Assembly (NCBI RefSeq): GCF_030812255.1
Contig: NZ_JAUSSH010000003.1
Span: 186,001 to 250,000 of the forward strand
DNA: 64,000 bases
DNA from: Paeniglutamicibacter psychrophenolicus
GTDB taxonomy: Bacteria > Actinomycetota > Actinomycetes > Actinomycetales > Micrococcaceae
Direction: 5' to 3'
Part shown: positions 17,443 through 26,039 of the stretch, piece by piece
Layout of the letters: each line of letters starts with the position of its first letter
Position numbering within the stretch: position 1 is the first letter of the stretch
The notes under the pieces: generated by a model
Seen by the model: only the letters and a program-made list of their open reading frames with translations
What the model was told of the DNA's origin: nothing
Database searches by the model: none
Program-made: the position numbers and the translations under genes

Positions 17443-17997
17443 ATGGAACAGGCAGGCATCCGCTGCATCGTTCACGACGTCGAGGCGGCAGTCGGCTTCC
17501 ACGTCGGTGATCCCGGATTCTCCACCCTGATGCACCCGGCACCTGGATTCGCGATCCTTGAACGCGGTGCCCCGAGGCTGCTGCTCAGTGCTCCCGGGTC
17601 CCGCGGGCCCGATGGGACTCCCGGTGGCGGCGGCCACGCCACGGCCGACCGCACGATGCCCTCCCCCGGCGGCTGGAACCGGATTTCCCTGAAGGTCGGG
17701 GACCTGAGGGCCATGGTTCGCAGGTTGGTGGCGCGCGGCGTTCCGTTGCGCATGGATGTGGCTGTCGGTGTCGGCGGAAGCCAGGCCCTCGCCCCGGCCC
17801 GGGCCTTCGAGCCCCAGCTTCGCACGGCCGCGCCGCCGGCACGGCACATGGTTGCCGGGAGCGGGCTTCCCCCGCAGTCGTCTCGGGCGGCAAACGTGCC
17901 CACGGGAACCGAAGCGGCCCGTGCCCTCGGCGCGATGGCCCGCGCGTGGCCGCCCACGGCCCCGTGGGCGCGCTGGAACTACCTGAGGGTGGTGTAG
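17443..17997 (+). CDS. VOC-family protein, probably damaged
   Basis: The first 110 residues from the ATG at 17443 read as a VOC protein: MEQAGIRCIVHDVEAAVGFHV, APGFAILERGAPRLLLSAP, PGGWNRISLKVGDL, VARGVPLRMDVAVGVGG. The normal ending (a strand plus an EDPxGN...ELFEP turn carrying a metal-ligand glutamate) is missing: after GGSQAL the frame goes straight to AFEPQ, as if a short in-frame deletion occurred, then runs on for about 60 low-complexity residues into the end of the GntR gene. No ribosome-binding site is visible. It may be a pseudogene. Confidence 0.45.
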   Translation: MEQAGIRCIVHDVEAAVGFHVGDPGFSTLMHPAPGFAILERGAPRLLLSAPGSRGPDGTPGGGGHATADRTMPSPGGWNRISLKVGDLRAMVRRLVARGVPLRMDVAVGVGGSQALAPARAFEPQLRTAAPPARHMVAGSGLPPQSSRAANVPTGTEAARALGAMARAWPPTAPWARWNYLRVV

Positions 17998-18764
17998 CGC
18001 GGGCTGCGGCTTCCCTGCCGCTCCAGCGGCACAAAGAGCTTGTAGCGGTCCGAGCGGTACAGCGATACCGAGTAGTCCACCAGCCCCTCGCCCACGAAGG
18101 CGTACCGGGTGATGCGCAGCAACGGGAACCCGACATCAACCTGCAGCAGCCCGGCGTGCTCGCTGGTGGCCGCGGTGCTTTCGATCTGGTCCTCTCCCCA
18201 CTCCAGGATCAGGTTGTAGCGTTCGTGCAGCGACTGGTAGAGGGAAATCGGCGGCGGGTCGTTCAGGAATCCGGGCACCAGCTCGCTGGGCATGAAGTTC
18301 TCATCCAGGCTCATCGGCTTTCCGTCGGCCAGCAGCAGGCGGCTGAAGCGGATCACCGGGGCGCCCTCGTCGATCTCCATGTGCCGCGACAGCGAGCCGG
18401 AGGCGGGTACCTCCTCGAAGCGCAGCACGTGCGCATCGGGGACCATGCCGCGGCGCACCATTTCCTCGCTGTAGGAGTTCAACCGAACCTGCAGGTCGAC
18501 CTTGGGGTGTGCGACGAAGGTGCCAACCCCGACGACGCGCTTGAGGACCTGGTCCTCCACCAGCGAGTCGATGGCCTGGCGCAGGGTCTTGCGCGCCACG
18601 TTGAAGCCCTCGGCCAGTTCGCGTTCTGGCGGGAGCCGGTAACCGGGTTGGCAGACCGTCCGGGCGTGCGTGCGAAGGATCTCCCGGATCTGCCGGTACT
18701 TCCCGAGCGGGGATTCCGGGTCCAGGGTGCCCTGGACCTTGGGCTGCGGCGCGTAGGGTTTCAC
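17979..18764 (-). CDS. GntR-family regulator, HutC/UTRA subfamily
   Basis: A 261-residue regulator with an N-terminal winged helix-turn-helix (YRLPPERELAEGF...ARKTLRQAIDSL, about 41-70) and a C-terminal UTRA effector domain (NSYSEEMVRRGMVPDAHVL through the C-terminus). The subfamily senses small metabolites such as sugar phosphates or histidine-pathway intermediates. The target here is unknown, and no transport or catabolic operon adjoins it. The GTG start follows GGAGCAACA. It lies between the two convergent respiratory blocks. Confidence 0.88.
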   Translation of the reverse strand: MKPYAPQPKVQGTLDPESPLGKYRQIREILRTHARTVCQPGYRLPPERELAEGFNVARKTLRQAIDSLVEDQVLKRVVGVGTFVAHPKVDLQVRLNSYSEEMVRRGMVPDAHVLRFEEVPASGSLSRHMEIDEGAPVIRFSRLLLADGKPMSLDENFMPSELVPGFLNDPPPISLYQSLHERYNLILEWGEDQIESTAATSEHAGLLQVDVGFPLLRITRYAFVGEGLVDYSVSLYRSDRYKLFVPLERQGSRSPRYTTLR

Positions 18765-18845
18765 TGTTGCTCCATTGTCCCCGGGCCGTCACCCGGCCCG
18801 TCCTGCTTCCATTCTCGCGCATCGGGGGCCCGGAGCTTAAATGCC

Positions 18846-18893
18846 GGAAGCGGTGTTCCGATTCCCCCCTCGGGGGAACGAAACACCGCTTCC
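18846..18893 (-). terminator. Terminator downstream of ctaCDF
   Basis: A 12-bp outer stem (GGAAGCGGTGTT and its complement) encloses an inner C-run/G-run hairpin. It is placed about 30 bases after the ctaF stop and before the GntR gene on the same strand. Confidence 0.7.
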
Positions 18894-18924
18894 AGTGATT
18901 TAGCGTGCGTGCGCCATGCCCGTG

Positions 18925-19326
18925 TTAGTGGGCGTGGTTGCCGCGGCTGAACTCGTAGACCCAGCCAACGAGGCCGATGATCGTGAAGCCGACGCCGATG
19001 TACAGTACCCAGAAGCCCACGGCCAGGCCGAGGAAACCGACTGCGGCACCGGTGCCGAGGACCAGCGGCCACCAGCTCCACGGAGCGAACAGGCCAATGG
19101 CGCCCGCGTTCTCGTGGATGTCGCCGTCAACGCGGTCCTCGGGACGCGCACCGACACGGCGGGAGGTGTGCAGCAGGTACCAGCCGACCATGAGCGTCAT
19201 GCCCATGAGCATGAACAGCGCCAGGTAGCCGACGTGTTCTTCCCAGTTGGTCATGATTCCGTAGACGACTGCCACCGGCAGGAAGAAGAACACTCCGCCA
19301 AGGAAGAGCCAAGATTCTACTTTCAT
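18925..19326 (-). CDS. ctaF: Cytochrome c oxidase subunit IV
   Basis: A 133-residue protein with four membrane helices, the actinobacteria-specific small subunit of the aa3 oxidase. It starts MKVESWLFLGGVFFF and has the family signature SWWPLVLGTGAAVGFLGLAVG near 83-103. The ATG begins two bases after the ctaD stop, so the genes are co-transcribed and probably translationally coupled. It ends in a His-rich tail (GNHAH). Confidence 0.92.
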   Translation of the reverse strand: MKVESWLFLGGVFFFLPVAVVYGIMTNWEEHVGYLALFMLMGMTLMVGWYLLHTSRRVGARPEDRVDGDIHENAGAIGLFAPWSWWPLVLGTGAAVGFLGLAVGFWVLYIGVGFTIIGLVGWVYEFSRGNHAH

Positions 19327-19328
19327 CT

Positions 19329-21047
19329 CTACTTGTCCTTCTGGTCAGCCGGGCCGAAGATCTTGGCCACCGAGGAATCCGGGGTCGAGCGTGCGCTCAG
19401 TTCCGGGTGGTGGAGGTCAAGAGCCGGGCGCTCGGAACGGATACGCGGGATCGAGTGGAAGTTGTGGCGCGGCGGCGGGCAGGAGGTTGCCCATTCCAGC
19501 GATGCACCGAAGCCCCACGGATCGTCCACGGTGATCTTCTTCCCGTTCCGGTGCGTGGTCCAGACGTTCCAGAAGAACGGGATCATCGACATGCCCAGGA
19601 TGAAGGCGAACACGGTGGAGAACTGGTTCATGGTGGTGAACCCGTCTTCGGGCATGTAGTCCGCGTAGCGACGCGGCATGCCGATGACGCCCAGCCAGTG
19701 CTGGATCAGGAAGGTGCCGTGGAAGCCCACGAACAGCAGCCAGAAGTGGATCTTGCCCAGGCGCTCGTTGAGCATCTTGCCGGTCCACTTGGGCCACCAG
19801 AAGTAGAATCCGGCGAACATCGCGAACACAACGGTGCCGAAGACCACGTAGTGGAAGTGCGCCACCACGAAGTAGGTGTCCGAGACGTGGAAGTCCAGCG
19901 GCGGGGCCGCCAGGATGATTCCGGTCAGGCCGCCGAAGAGGAAGGTCACCATGAAACCGATGCTCCAGAGCATCGGGGTCTCAAAGGTGATCGACCCCCG
20001 CCAGAGCGTGCCGATCCAGTTGAAGAACTTCACACCCGTGGGCACCGCGATCAGCATCGTCATGAAGCCGAAGAACGGCAGCATGACCTGGCCGGTGGCG
20101 TACATGTGGTGGGCCCACACCGATACGGACAGTGCCGCAATGGAGATGGTGGCAAAGATCAGGCCCTTGTAGCCGAAGATCGGCTTGCGGGAGAACACCG
20201 GGAAGATCTCCGAAACGATGCCGAAGAACGGCAGCGCAATGATGTAGACCTCGGGGTGTCCGAAGAACCAGAACAGGTGCTGCCACAGCATCGGGCCGCC
20301 GGCTTCGGGATCGAAGACGTGTGCGCCGAAGCGGCGGTCCGCTCCCAGTGCGAACAGCGCTGCTGCCAGCGGCGGGAAGGCCATCAGGATCAGGATCGCG
20401 GTGATCAGCGTGTTCCAGGTGAAGATCGACATGCGCCACATGGTCATGCCAGGTGCACGCAGGCAGATGATCGTGGTGATGAAGTTGACCGCGCCCAGGA
20501 TGGTGCCGAAGCCCGACAGTGCCAGGCCGAAGACCCAGAGGTCACCGCCGACGCCGGGGCTGAAGGTGGTGTTGGACAGCGGTGCGTAGGCAAACCAACC
20601 GAAGGAGGCTGCGCCCTGCGGGGTCAGGTATCCGGCCAACGCGATGGTCGAGCCGAAGGAGAAGAACCAGAAGGCCAGGGCGTTCAGTCGCGGGAAGGCC
20701 ACGTCCGGTGCGCCGATCTGCAGCGGCATCATCACGTTGGCGAATCCGGCAAAAAGCGGCGTCGCGAACATCAACAGCATGATGGTGCCGTGCATGGTGA
20801 ACAGCTGGTTGTACTGCTCCTTGGTCTGCAGGATCTGCATGCCCGGTTCGAACAGCTCGGCGCGGATGACCAGGGCCATCACACCGCCGATGCAGAAGAA
20901 CACGAAGGAGGAAATCAGGTACATGTACCCGATGGTCTTGTGGTCCGTGGAGGTGATCCAGTTGACGAAGATCCGTCCCTTGGAGATCGGAACCACGCGA
21001 GGCGCAAGTGTTTTGGCCTCGTCTGTAGCGTATTCATAGGTAGTCAC
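19329..21047 (-). CDS. ctaD: Cytochrome c oxidase subunit I
   Basis: A 572-residue catalytic subunit with 12 helices. It contains [19 protein letters not shown] (low-spin haem region) and [18 protein letters not shown], with the Cu-B histidine and the cross-linked tyrosine. Further on, [19 protein letters not shown] carries the haem a3/a ligands. The GTG start follows GGAAAG. It binds haem a, haem a3 and Cu-B and reduces oxygen to water while pumping protons. It lies six bases after ctaC. Confidence 0.96.
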   Translation of the reverse strand: MTTYEYATDEAKTLAPRVVPISKGRIFVNWITSTDHKTIGYMYLISSFVFFCIGGVMALVIRAELFEPGMQILQTKEQYNQLFTMHGTIMLLMFATPLFAGFANVMMPLQIGAPDVAFPRLNALAFWFFSFGSTIALAGYLTPQGAASFGWFAYAPLSNTTFSPGVGGDLWVFGLALSGFGTILGAVNFITTIICLRAPGMTMWRMSIFTWNTLITAILILMAFPPLAAALFALGADRRFGAHVFDPEAGGPMLWQHLFWFFGHPEVYIIALPFFGIVSEIFPVFSRKPIFGYKGLIFATISIAALSVSVWAHHMYATGQVMLPFFGFMTMLIAVPTGVKFFNWIGTLWRGSITFETPMLWSIGFMVTFLFGGLTGIILAAPPLDFHVSDTYFVVAHFHYVVFGTVVFAMFAGFYFWWPKWTGKMLNERLGKIHFWLLFVGFHGTFLIQHWLGVIGMPRRYADYMPEDGFTTMNQFSTVFAFILGMSMIPFFWNVWTTHRNGKKITVDDPWGFGASLEWATSCPPPRHNFHSIPRIRSERPALDLHHPELSARSTPDSSVAKIFGPADQKDK

Positions 21048-21053
21048 GACGGA

Positions 21054-21929
21054 TTACTTTCCTTCCGAGGTGTGGGCCGAAACCTGGTTGACCTCGCCCG
21101 GCTTGCGGTCTTGGTCTTCACCGATGTGGCCATCCTTCAGGGTGGCCAGGTGGTTCAGGAATTCACCCTCGGACACGACCTTCACGTTGAAGAGCATCTC
21201 GGAGTGGTATTCGCCGCAGAGCTCGGCGCACTTGCCGTCGAACTGTCCTTCGACCTGTGGGGTGAGATAGACGTAGTTGGTGTGGCCCGGGAACATGTCC
21301 ATTTTCTGCAGGAACGCAGGGACCCAGAACGAGTGGATGACATCACGGCTGTTCAGCTCGAGCGTGACGGTCTTTCCAACCGGCAGGTACAACGTCGGGA
21401 GTTCGGCCTGGCGGCCGGCCTCTCCGGTCAGGTGGGCCTGAACGGTTGCGTCGTACTTTTCCTGGCCCTGGTAGCTGTAGTTGTAGTCCCATGCCCACTG
21501 CTTGGCACGGATATCGACGACGAGCTCGGAATCCACGGGGGCGTTGATGGCCTTTTCCGTGTGGTCGGAGAACGTAAAGAACGTCAATACCATTACGAGG
21601 GGCACAGCCGTGTAGAAAATTTCGATGGGCAAGTTATAGCTGAGCTGGCGCGGGTAGCCAGTGTCATTCTTGCGGCGGCGGTAGGCAATGATGCACCAAA
21701 GCATCAGGCCCCACGTCAGGATACCGATCAGAAGTACGGTAATCCACGTGTTGACCCAGAGATCCTGGATCATACCGGTGTGGTTGGTGGTGTCACGTTC
21801 GACGTTTGGGAGCCAACCTCGCTGGACTTCCGCTGAACATCCCGTCAACAACAACGCGCCGGAGCCGGCAATAGCCAAGACTTTGGCTACGCCTTTCCGG
21901 CGGCTGCTGGTTCGGTCTTGCGAACTCAC
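21054..21929 (-). CDS. ctaC: Cytochrome c oxidase subunit II (lipoprotein)
   Basis: A 291-residue protein with a lipobox (LLTGC, C31), two membrane helices and an exposed Cu-A domain. Cu-A ligands are visible in CAELCGEYHSEM (C234, C238, H242, M245), with an upstream histidine in DVIHSFWVPAF. It accepts electrons from the QcrC haem domain. The GTG start is preceded by GAGGAAGG. It is first gene of ctaC-ctaD-ctaF; a CTAC-N5-GTAG palindrome stands about 100 bases upstream. Confidence 0.95.
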   Translation of the reverse strand: MSSQDRTSSRRKGVAKVLAIAGSGALLLTGCSAEVQRGWLPNVERDTTNHTGMIQDLWVNTWITVLLIGILTWGLMLWCIIAYRRRKNDTGYPRQLSYNLPIEIFYTAVPLVMVLTFFTFSDHTEKAINAPVDSELVVDIRAKQWAWDYNYSYQGQEKYDATVQAHLTGEAGRQAELPTLYLPVGKTVTLELNSRDVIHSFWVPAFLQKMDMFPGHTNYVYLTPQVEGQFDGKCAELCGEYHSEMLFNVKVVSEGEFLNHLATLKDGHIGEDQDRKPGEVNQVSAHTSEGK

Positions 21930-22030
21930 AGACGGCCCTTCCTCTTTGTTGGTGCTGAATGAGTCTTCGACGCCCAGCGGCCGGACTCAAGTGAATCAAC
22001 GCTGATGAGGTCGAAGAAAACCATAGTTTT

Positions 22031-22045
22031 ACTACTTATCGTAGA
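22031..22045. promoter_or_regulatory. Palindromic operator candidate upstream of ctaC
   Basis: ACTAC-TTATC-GTAGA shares the CTAC-N5-GTAG frame with the perfect palindrome at 12707-12721. It overlaps the probable promoter region of ctaC on the minus strand, with AACTAT-like -10 sequence just downstream. Function is inferred only from the shared pattern and position. Confidence 0.4.
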
Positions 22046-22080
22046 GCTTACCCTCTCGGGCACGCGAATGCCGACCAAAA

Positions 22081-22120
22081 CACCGCCCAGGGACGAAGAT
22101 GTCTCAACGTTTGGGCGGTG
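22081..22120 (-). terminator. erpA terminator
   Basis: CACCGCCCA and TGGGCGGTG form a 9-bp stem 15 bases after the erpA stop. On the minus strand the stem is followed by TTTTGG. Confidence 0.7.
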
Positions 22121-22134
22121 CATTTGGTTCCGGG

Positions 22135-22509
22135 TTAGTGGAAGGAATCTCCACAGGCGCAAGAGCCTCCGGCGGCCGGATTGTCGATGGTGAAGCCCTG
22201 CTTGGAAATCGTGTCTTCGAAGTCGATCGAAGCCCCGTCCAAGTAGGGAACGCTCATCTTGTCCACGACAACCTCAACGCCGTCGTAGTCCTTCACCGCG
22301 TCGCCTTCAAGCAGGCGCTCGTCGAAGTAGAGCTGGTAAATCAGGCCCGAGCATCCCCCTGGCTGAACGGCGACGCGCAACCGAAGATCGGTGCGGCCTT
22401 CCTGTTCAAGCAGTGAACGGACCTTTTCTGCTGCGACCTCCGAAAGCTTGACCTCGTGGCTCGGAAGCTCGGTGGGGTCTGCGGTGGTCTCATTGGCTGC
22501 AGTTGTCAT
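22135..22509 (-). CDS. erpA: Iron-sulfur cluster insertion protein, HesB/IscA (ErpA) family
   Basis: A 124-residue A-type carrier with the three invariant cysteines C53 (PGGCSGL), C117 and C119 (GSCACG). These proteins hold and deliver Fe-S clusters to target enzymes; the Rieske protein and other respiratory clusters are plausible clients, given the location beside ctaC. About 15 non-conserved residues precede the domain. The ATG follows GGAGGATCACGC. It is monocistronic, with its own terminator. Confidence 0.9.
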   Translation of the reverse strand: MTTAANETTADPTELPSHEVKLSEVAAEKVRSLLEQEGRTDLRLRVAVQPGGCSGLIYQLYFDERLLEGDAVKDYDGVEVVVDKMSVPYLDGASIDFEDTISKQGFTIDNPAAGGSCACGDSFH

Positions 22510-22618
22510 GCGTGATCCTCCATATACTGCTCACTTGGGCTACGCCTCAAGCGCGGCCCCTCACCTTCCAATGGTACGACGTTGCAGCAAATGATGTCGC
22601 GGCACCGCCGGCCGGGCC

Positions 22619-24028
22619 TCAGAGCCCGTGGTTGTTCAAGCGTGCCAAGAGCAACGCCTCAGCCAAAATTGCGTGACGGAAATCGCCCAGGTGCAGCGAC
22701 TCATTGGCCGAATGCGCCCGCGAATCGGGGTCTTCCACGCCGGTGACCAGGATCTGTGCGGCCGGGAAGACCTCCAGCAGGTCCGAGATGAACGGGATGG
22801 AGCCGCCGATGCCGGTCTCCACGGCCGGGACGCCCCAGGCCTCCCCCAGCGCCCAGAGGCTTGCCTGTGCGGCCGGGGCCGAGGTGTCCGTGGCAAAGGA
22901 CTGCCCGGCCTCGTCCGACTCGAAGGTGACCTGCGCGCCGCCCAGGTCCTGGGACATGATGTGCGCGCGCACCGCCTCGGTGGCGGTCTCCGGGTCTTGG
23001 CCCGGTGCAACGCGCAGGCTCAGCTTGAACCGCGTGGAGGGCAAAAGGGTGTTGGAGGAAACCGCGACGGAGGGGATGTCCATGCCGATGATGGACAGTG
23101 CCGGCTTGTTCCACAGCCGGTCTGCGATATTGCCGGACCCGGCCAGCGCCACGGAATCCAGGACCGAGGAGTCCGCGCGGAACGCGTCTTCGGGGTAGTC
23201 GACGACGGCGTTGTCGTTGGAGAGAAGCCCCTCGATCGCGACATTGCCCCGCGCATCGTGGAACGTGGAGATCAGCCGTGCCGCCACGGTCGGCGCATCG
23301 AGCACCGGCCCGCCGAACATTCCCGAGTGCACCGCGTGGCCCAGGGTGCGGACCTCGACCACTCCCCCGACCATGCCGCGCAGCGACGTGGTCAGGGCAG
23401 GGACCCCGACCTTCCAGTTGGAGGAGTCGGCCACGACAATGACATCCGCCTCAAGCCGGTCGCGGTGGGTCTCCAGGAACCGGCGGAAACTCGGTGATCC
23501 GGCTTCCTCCTCCCCCTCCAGGAAGAAGGTCACGCCCAGGCCGAAGTCCGCGACGGTGTCCAGCACCGCGCGCAGGGCGGCAATGTGCACCATGATCCCG
23601 GCCTTGTCGTCGGCGGCGCCGCGGCCATAGAGCCGCCCGTCGATTTCTGTCGCTTCGAAGGGCTTGGTGTTCCACAGCTCCTCGTCGCCCGGGGGCTGCA
23701 CGTCGTGGTGCGCATACAGGAGGATGGTGGGCTTGCCGTCGGCGGCCGGTCGGTTGGCCACAATGGCCGGGCCGCCCATCGCGCCGGTGGCGGTGGGCAC
23801 GCGCAGGATCTCGACGTGCTCCATGCCCGCGTCGCGCACCAGCTGCGCCACGGCCTCGGCGCTGCGGTCAAGCTGGTTCGGGTCAAACGATTCCCAGGCA
23901 ATGCCGGGGATCGCCACCAGGTTGCGCAATTCGGTGACAATACGGTCGAAATCGTGGTCGACGTGGGTGCTCAATGCATCGCGGTCCACGCCGAAAGACG
24001 CCGGGTCGGCGGTGTTCTTGGTAGTCAT
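22619..24028 (-). CDS. M20-family dipeptidase
   Basis: A 469-residue metallopeptidase of family M20. Zinc ligands and catalytic residues are visible in LLYAHHDVQPPGDEELW, GRGAADDKAG and LEGEEEAGSP, and the dimerisation domain lies between about 200 and 330. It should cleave dipeptides or related amides in the cytoplasm. The ATG at 24028 is preferred because TAGGCT stands seven bases upstream, giving a leaderless start. The longer open frame upstream would cross the divergent promoter. Confidence 0.9.
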   Translation of the reverse strand: MTTKNTADPASFGVDRDALSTHVDHDFDRIVTELRNLVAIPGIAWESFDPNQLDRSAEAVAQLVRDAGMEHVEILRVPTATGAMGGPAIVANRPAADGKPTILLYAHHDVQPPGDEELWNTKPFEATEIDGRLYGRGAADDKAGIMVHIAALRAVLDTVADFGLGVTFFLEGEEEAGSPSFRRFLETHRDRLEADVIVVADSSNWKVGVPALTTSLRGMVGGVVEVRTLGHAVHSGMFGGPVLDAPTVAARLISTFHDARGNVAIEGLLSNDNAVVDYPEDAFRADSSVLDSVALAGSGNIADRLWNKPALSIIGMDIPSVAVSSNTLLPSTRFKLSLRVAPGQDPETATEAVRAHIMSQDLGGAQVTFESDEAGQSFATDTSAPAAQASLWALGEAWGVPAVETGIGGSIPFISDLLEVFPAAQILVTGVEDPDSRAHSANESLHLGDFRHAILAEALLLARLNNHGL

Positions 24029-24035
24029 ACCAAAG

Positions 24036-24092
24036 AGCCTACAACCGCACCGTGTGGCCGATGCCGGCGGCATGCCGGGCGCAAGCTAGACT
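24036..24092. promoter_or_regulatory. Divergent leaderless promoters with a central palindrome
   Basis: On the minus strand TAGGCT (24036-24041) lies seven bases before the dipeptidase ATG. On the plus strand TAGACT (24087-24092) lies six bases before the DUF3043 GTG. Between them, ATGCCG-G-CGGCAT (24061-24073) is an inverted repeat placed to affect both promoters. Confidence 0.45.
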
Positions 24093-24098
24093 GGCAAG

Positions 24099-24680
24099 GT
24101 GTTTGGACGCAAGAAAGATACGGCAGCTTCCGCGGAAGCGCCCACAGATGAGACCACAAAGCCCGTAGGCAAGAATGCCCCTACCCCGAAGCGCAGCGTG
24201 CAGCAGGCGCAGAACCAGCGACCGCTGGTTCCCACCGACCGCAAGCTGGCGCGCGCGGCCGAGCGCGCCCAGCGCCTCGAGGCGCAGAACCGCATGCGGC
24301 TGGCCAACGAGACCGGTGACGAACGCTTCATGGCGGCCCGCGACCAGGGACCGCAGAAGCGCTTTGCCCGCGACTTCGTGGACCGCCGCTTCATGGTCGG
24401 CGAATACCTGATGTTCGCGGTGTTCGCCTTCCTGATCGTCTCGCTGAGCCTCTCGAAGTTCCCGCAGGTGACGGTCTACGTGACCTTCGCCCTGTGGATC
24501 CTGGTGGGCCTGGTGGCCATCGATTCATTCATCATGACCCGGATGCTGAAGAAGGCGCTGGTTGCCCGCTTCGGTTCCGTCGAGCGCGGCGTGATGTACT
24601 ACGCCGTCATGCGCGGCATGCAGTTCCGCAAGATGCGCCTGCCCAAGCCGCAGGTCCGCCGCGGCGAGGCCCCGCGCTAG
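24099..24680 (+). CDS. DUF3043 membrane protein
   Basis: A 193-residue protein with a charged cytoplasmic N-terminal half and two membrane helices (about 103-120 and 127-148), then a basic tail. The segment KRFARDFVDRRFMVGEYL just before the helices is the hallmark of DUF3043, an actinobacterial family of unknown function often beside the HesB/dipeptidase genes. The GTG start has a -10 box six bases upstream and no Shine-Dalgarno sequence. Confidence 0.85.
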   Translation: MFGRKKDTAASAEAPTDETTKPVGKNAPTPKRSVQQAQNQRPLVPTDRKLARAAERAQRLEAQNRMRLANETGDERFMAARDQGPQKRFARDFVDRRFMVGEYLMFAVFAFLIVSLSLSKFPQVTVYVTFALWILVGLVAIDSFIMTRMLKKALVARFGSVERGVMYYAVMRGMQFRKMRLPKPQVRRGEAPR

Positions 24681-24711
24681 GGATAAGCACCAGCGTTCAG
24701 GAAACCACACC

Positions 24712-24769
24712 AAGGCGTGTGGCGCCCGGGCCGGGAACACCGATTCCCGCCCGGAGCGCCACACGCCTT
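24712..24769 (+). terminator. Terminator of the DUF3043 gene
   Basis: AAGGCGTGTGGCGC pairs with GCGCCACACGCCTT across a GC-rich loop that contains a second small hairpin; TTTT follows on the plus strand. Confidence 0.8.
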
Positions 24770-24833
24770 TTCGCTGCCCGGATGGCGGCTCTGCCTCCGG
24801 GCCGGGGCGCCGGGCGCAGTGCCCCCAAGCACC

Positions 24834-24873
24834 GCGGGCCCGTTGCACCGACGGTTCGGTGCAACGGGCCCGC
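24834..24873 (-). terminator. Terminator of pyrD
   Basis: A perfect 16-bp stem (GCGGGCCCGTTGCACC and its complement) with an 8-base loop, 15 bases after the pyrD stop on the minus strand. Confidence 0.75.
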
Positions 24874-24887
24874 GAGGGTGTTGGAAG

Positions 24888-25979
24888 CTACTTCCTGGCC
24901 AGCGACCGGCCCTGGGCCTGCGCCTTGGCCAGGGCCTTGTTGATGCCGCGGACCCAGAACGGCCCCTCGTAGAGGAACGCGGTGTAGCCCTGGACCAGGT
25001 CGGCACCGGCTTCAAGGCGCTCGATCACGTCCGCACCGGTGCCCACCCCGCCGACCGAGATTATCGCCATGGAATCGGGCAGCTTCTCGCGCAGCACCTT
25101 GAGCACCGCGAGCGAACGAGCCTTCAGCGGGGCCCCGCTCAATCCCCCGGCACCCAACTCGGCGACCTTGAACGCGTCGCTGGACAGCGGTTCGCGGGCA
25201 ATGGTGGTGTTGGTGGCGATGATGCCGTCCAGCTTCAGCTCGGTGGCCAGGGTGGCGACGTCCGCGATGTCGGCGTCGTTCAGGTCCGGGGCGATCTTGA
25301 CCAGCAGCGGCACGTGCCGGCCGGCGACCCGGTCGGCCTCGGCGCCCACGGCGGCCAGCAGCGGCCGCAGCGTCTCCACGCCCTGAAGCAGGCGCAGCCC
25401 CGGGGTGTTCGGCGAGGACACGTTGACCACCAGGTAGTCGGCGTGGACGGCCAGTTCGCGGGTGGAGACGAGGTAGTCCCCGACGGCGTCCTCGAGCTCG
25501 ACGACCTTGGTCTTGCCGATGTTCACGCCGATCACCGGCCGCTGCGCGCCGTAGCGGCCGGACAGGGCCAGGCGCGCGGCGCGGATGCGCGGGGCCACCG
25601 CGTGCGCCCCGTCGTTGTTGAACCCCATCCGGTTGATGACGGCCTTGTCCTCGACGAGGCGGAAGAGCCGCGGCTTCTCGTTGCCGCTCTGCGCGGCACC
25701 GGTGATGGTGCCGACCTCCACGTGGCCGAACCCCAGGTCCGCCAGCGCCGGGATGCCGGCGCCTTCCTTGTCGAACCCGGCGGCCAGGCCGAAGGGCGAA
25801 GGGAAGTCGATCCCCATCACGGTGCGGCGCAGCGACGGGTCGGGGGCACACAGTTTCCGGTAGATGCCCGAGACCCCGAGCTTCTCTGCCAGCCGCAGGG
25901 CGTCGAAGGAAAAGTGGTGTGCCTTTTCGGGGTCCATCTTCGTGAAAACGAGGCGGAAAATCGTGGGGTAGATGCGCAT
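24888..25979 (-). CDS. pyrD: Dihydroorotate dehydrogenase (quinone), class 2
   Basis: A 363-residue enzyme that oxidises dihydroorotate to orotate in pyrimidine synthesis, passing electrons to quinone at the membrane. The N-terminal helical extension MRIYPTIFRLVFTKMDPEKA marks class 2. FMN and substrate motifs include GLAAGFDKEG, VNVSSPNTPGL with the catalytic serine, ATNTTI and SVGGVGTG. The ATG follows AGGAACC. The open frame extends far upstream but without family similarity. It has its own terminator. Confidence 0.95.
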   Translation of the reverse strand: MRIYPTIFRLVFTKMDPEKAHHFSFDALRLAEKLGVSGIYRKLCAPDPSLRRTVMGIDFPSPFGLAAGFDKEGAGIPALADLGFGHVEVGTITGAAQSGNEKPRLFRLVEDKAVINRMGFNNDGAHAVAPRIRAARLALSGRYGAQRPVIGVNIGKTKVVELEDAVGDYLVSTRELAVHADYLVVNVSSPNTPGLRLLQGVETLRPLLAAVGAEADRVAGRHVPLLVKIAPDLNDADIADVATLATELKLDGIIATNTTIAREPLSSDAFKVAELGAGGLSGAPLKARSLAVLKVLREKLPDSMAIISVGGVGTGADVIERLEAGADLVQGYTAFLYEGPFWVRGINKALAKAQAQGRSLARK

Positions 25980-26027
25980 GGTTCCTAGTCTTCCCGGTGT
26001 CAGGGCCGCAAACAACTTCAAGTTCGT

Positions 26028-26033
26028 TATGCT
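26028..26033 (+). promoter_or_regulatory. -10 hexamer, leaderless promoter
   Basis: TATGCT lies exactly six bases before the ATG at 26040. No Shine-Dalgarno sequence is present. Confidence 0.45.
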
Positions 26034-26039
26034 CAACAC

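Noticed and set aside
19407-21836. An 809-codon open frame on the plus strand opposite ctaC-ctaD
   Set aside because: It is antisense to two certain genes, has a His/Glu/Arg-biased composition typical of reverse-complement GC-rich code, and lacks domains or a start signal.
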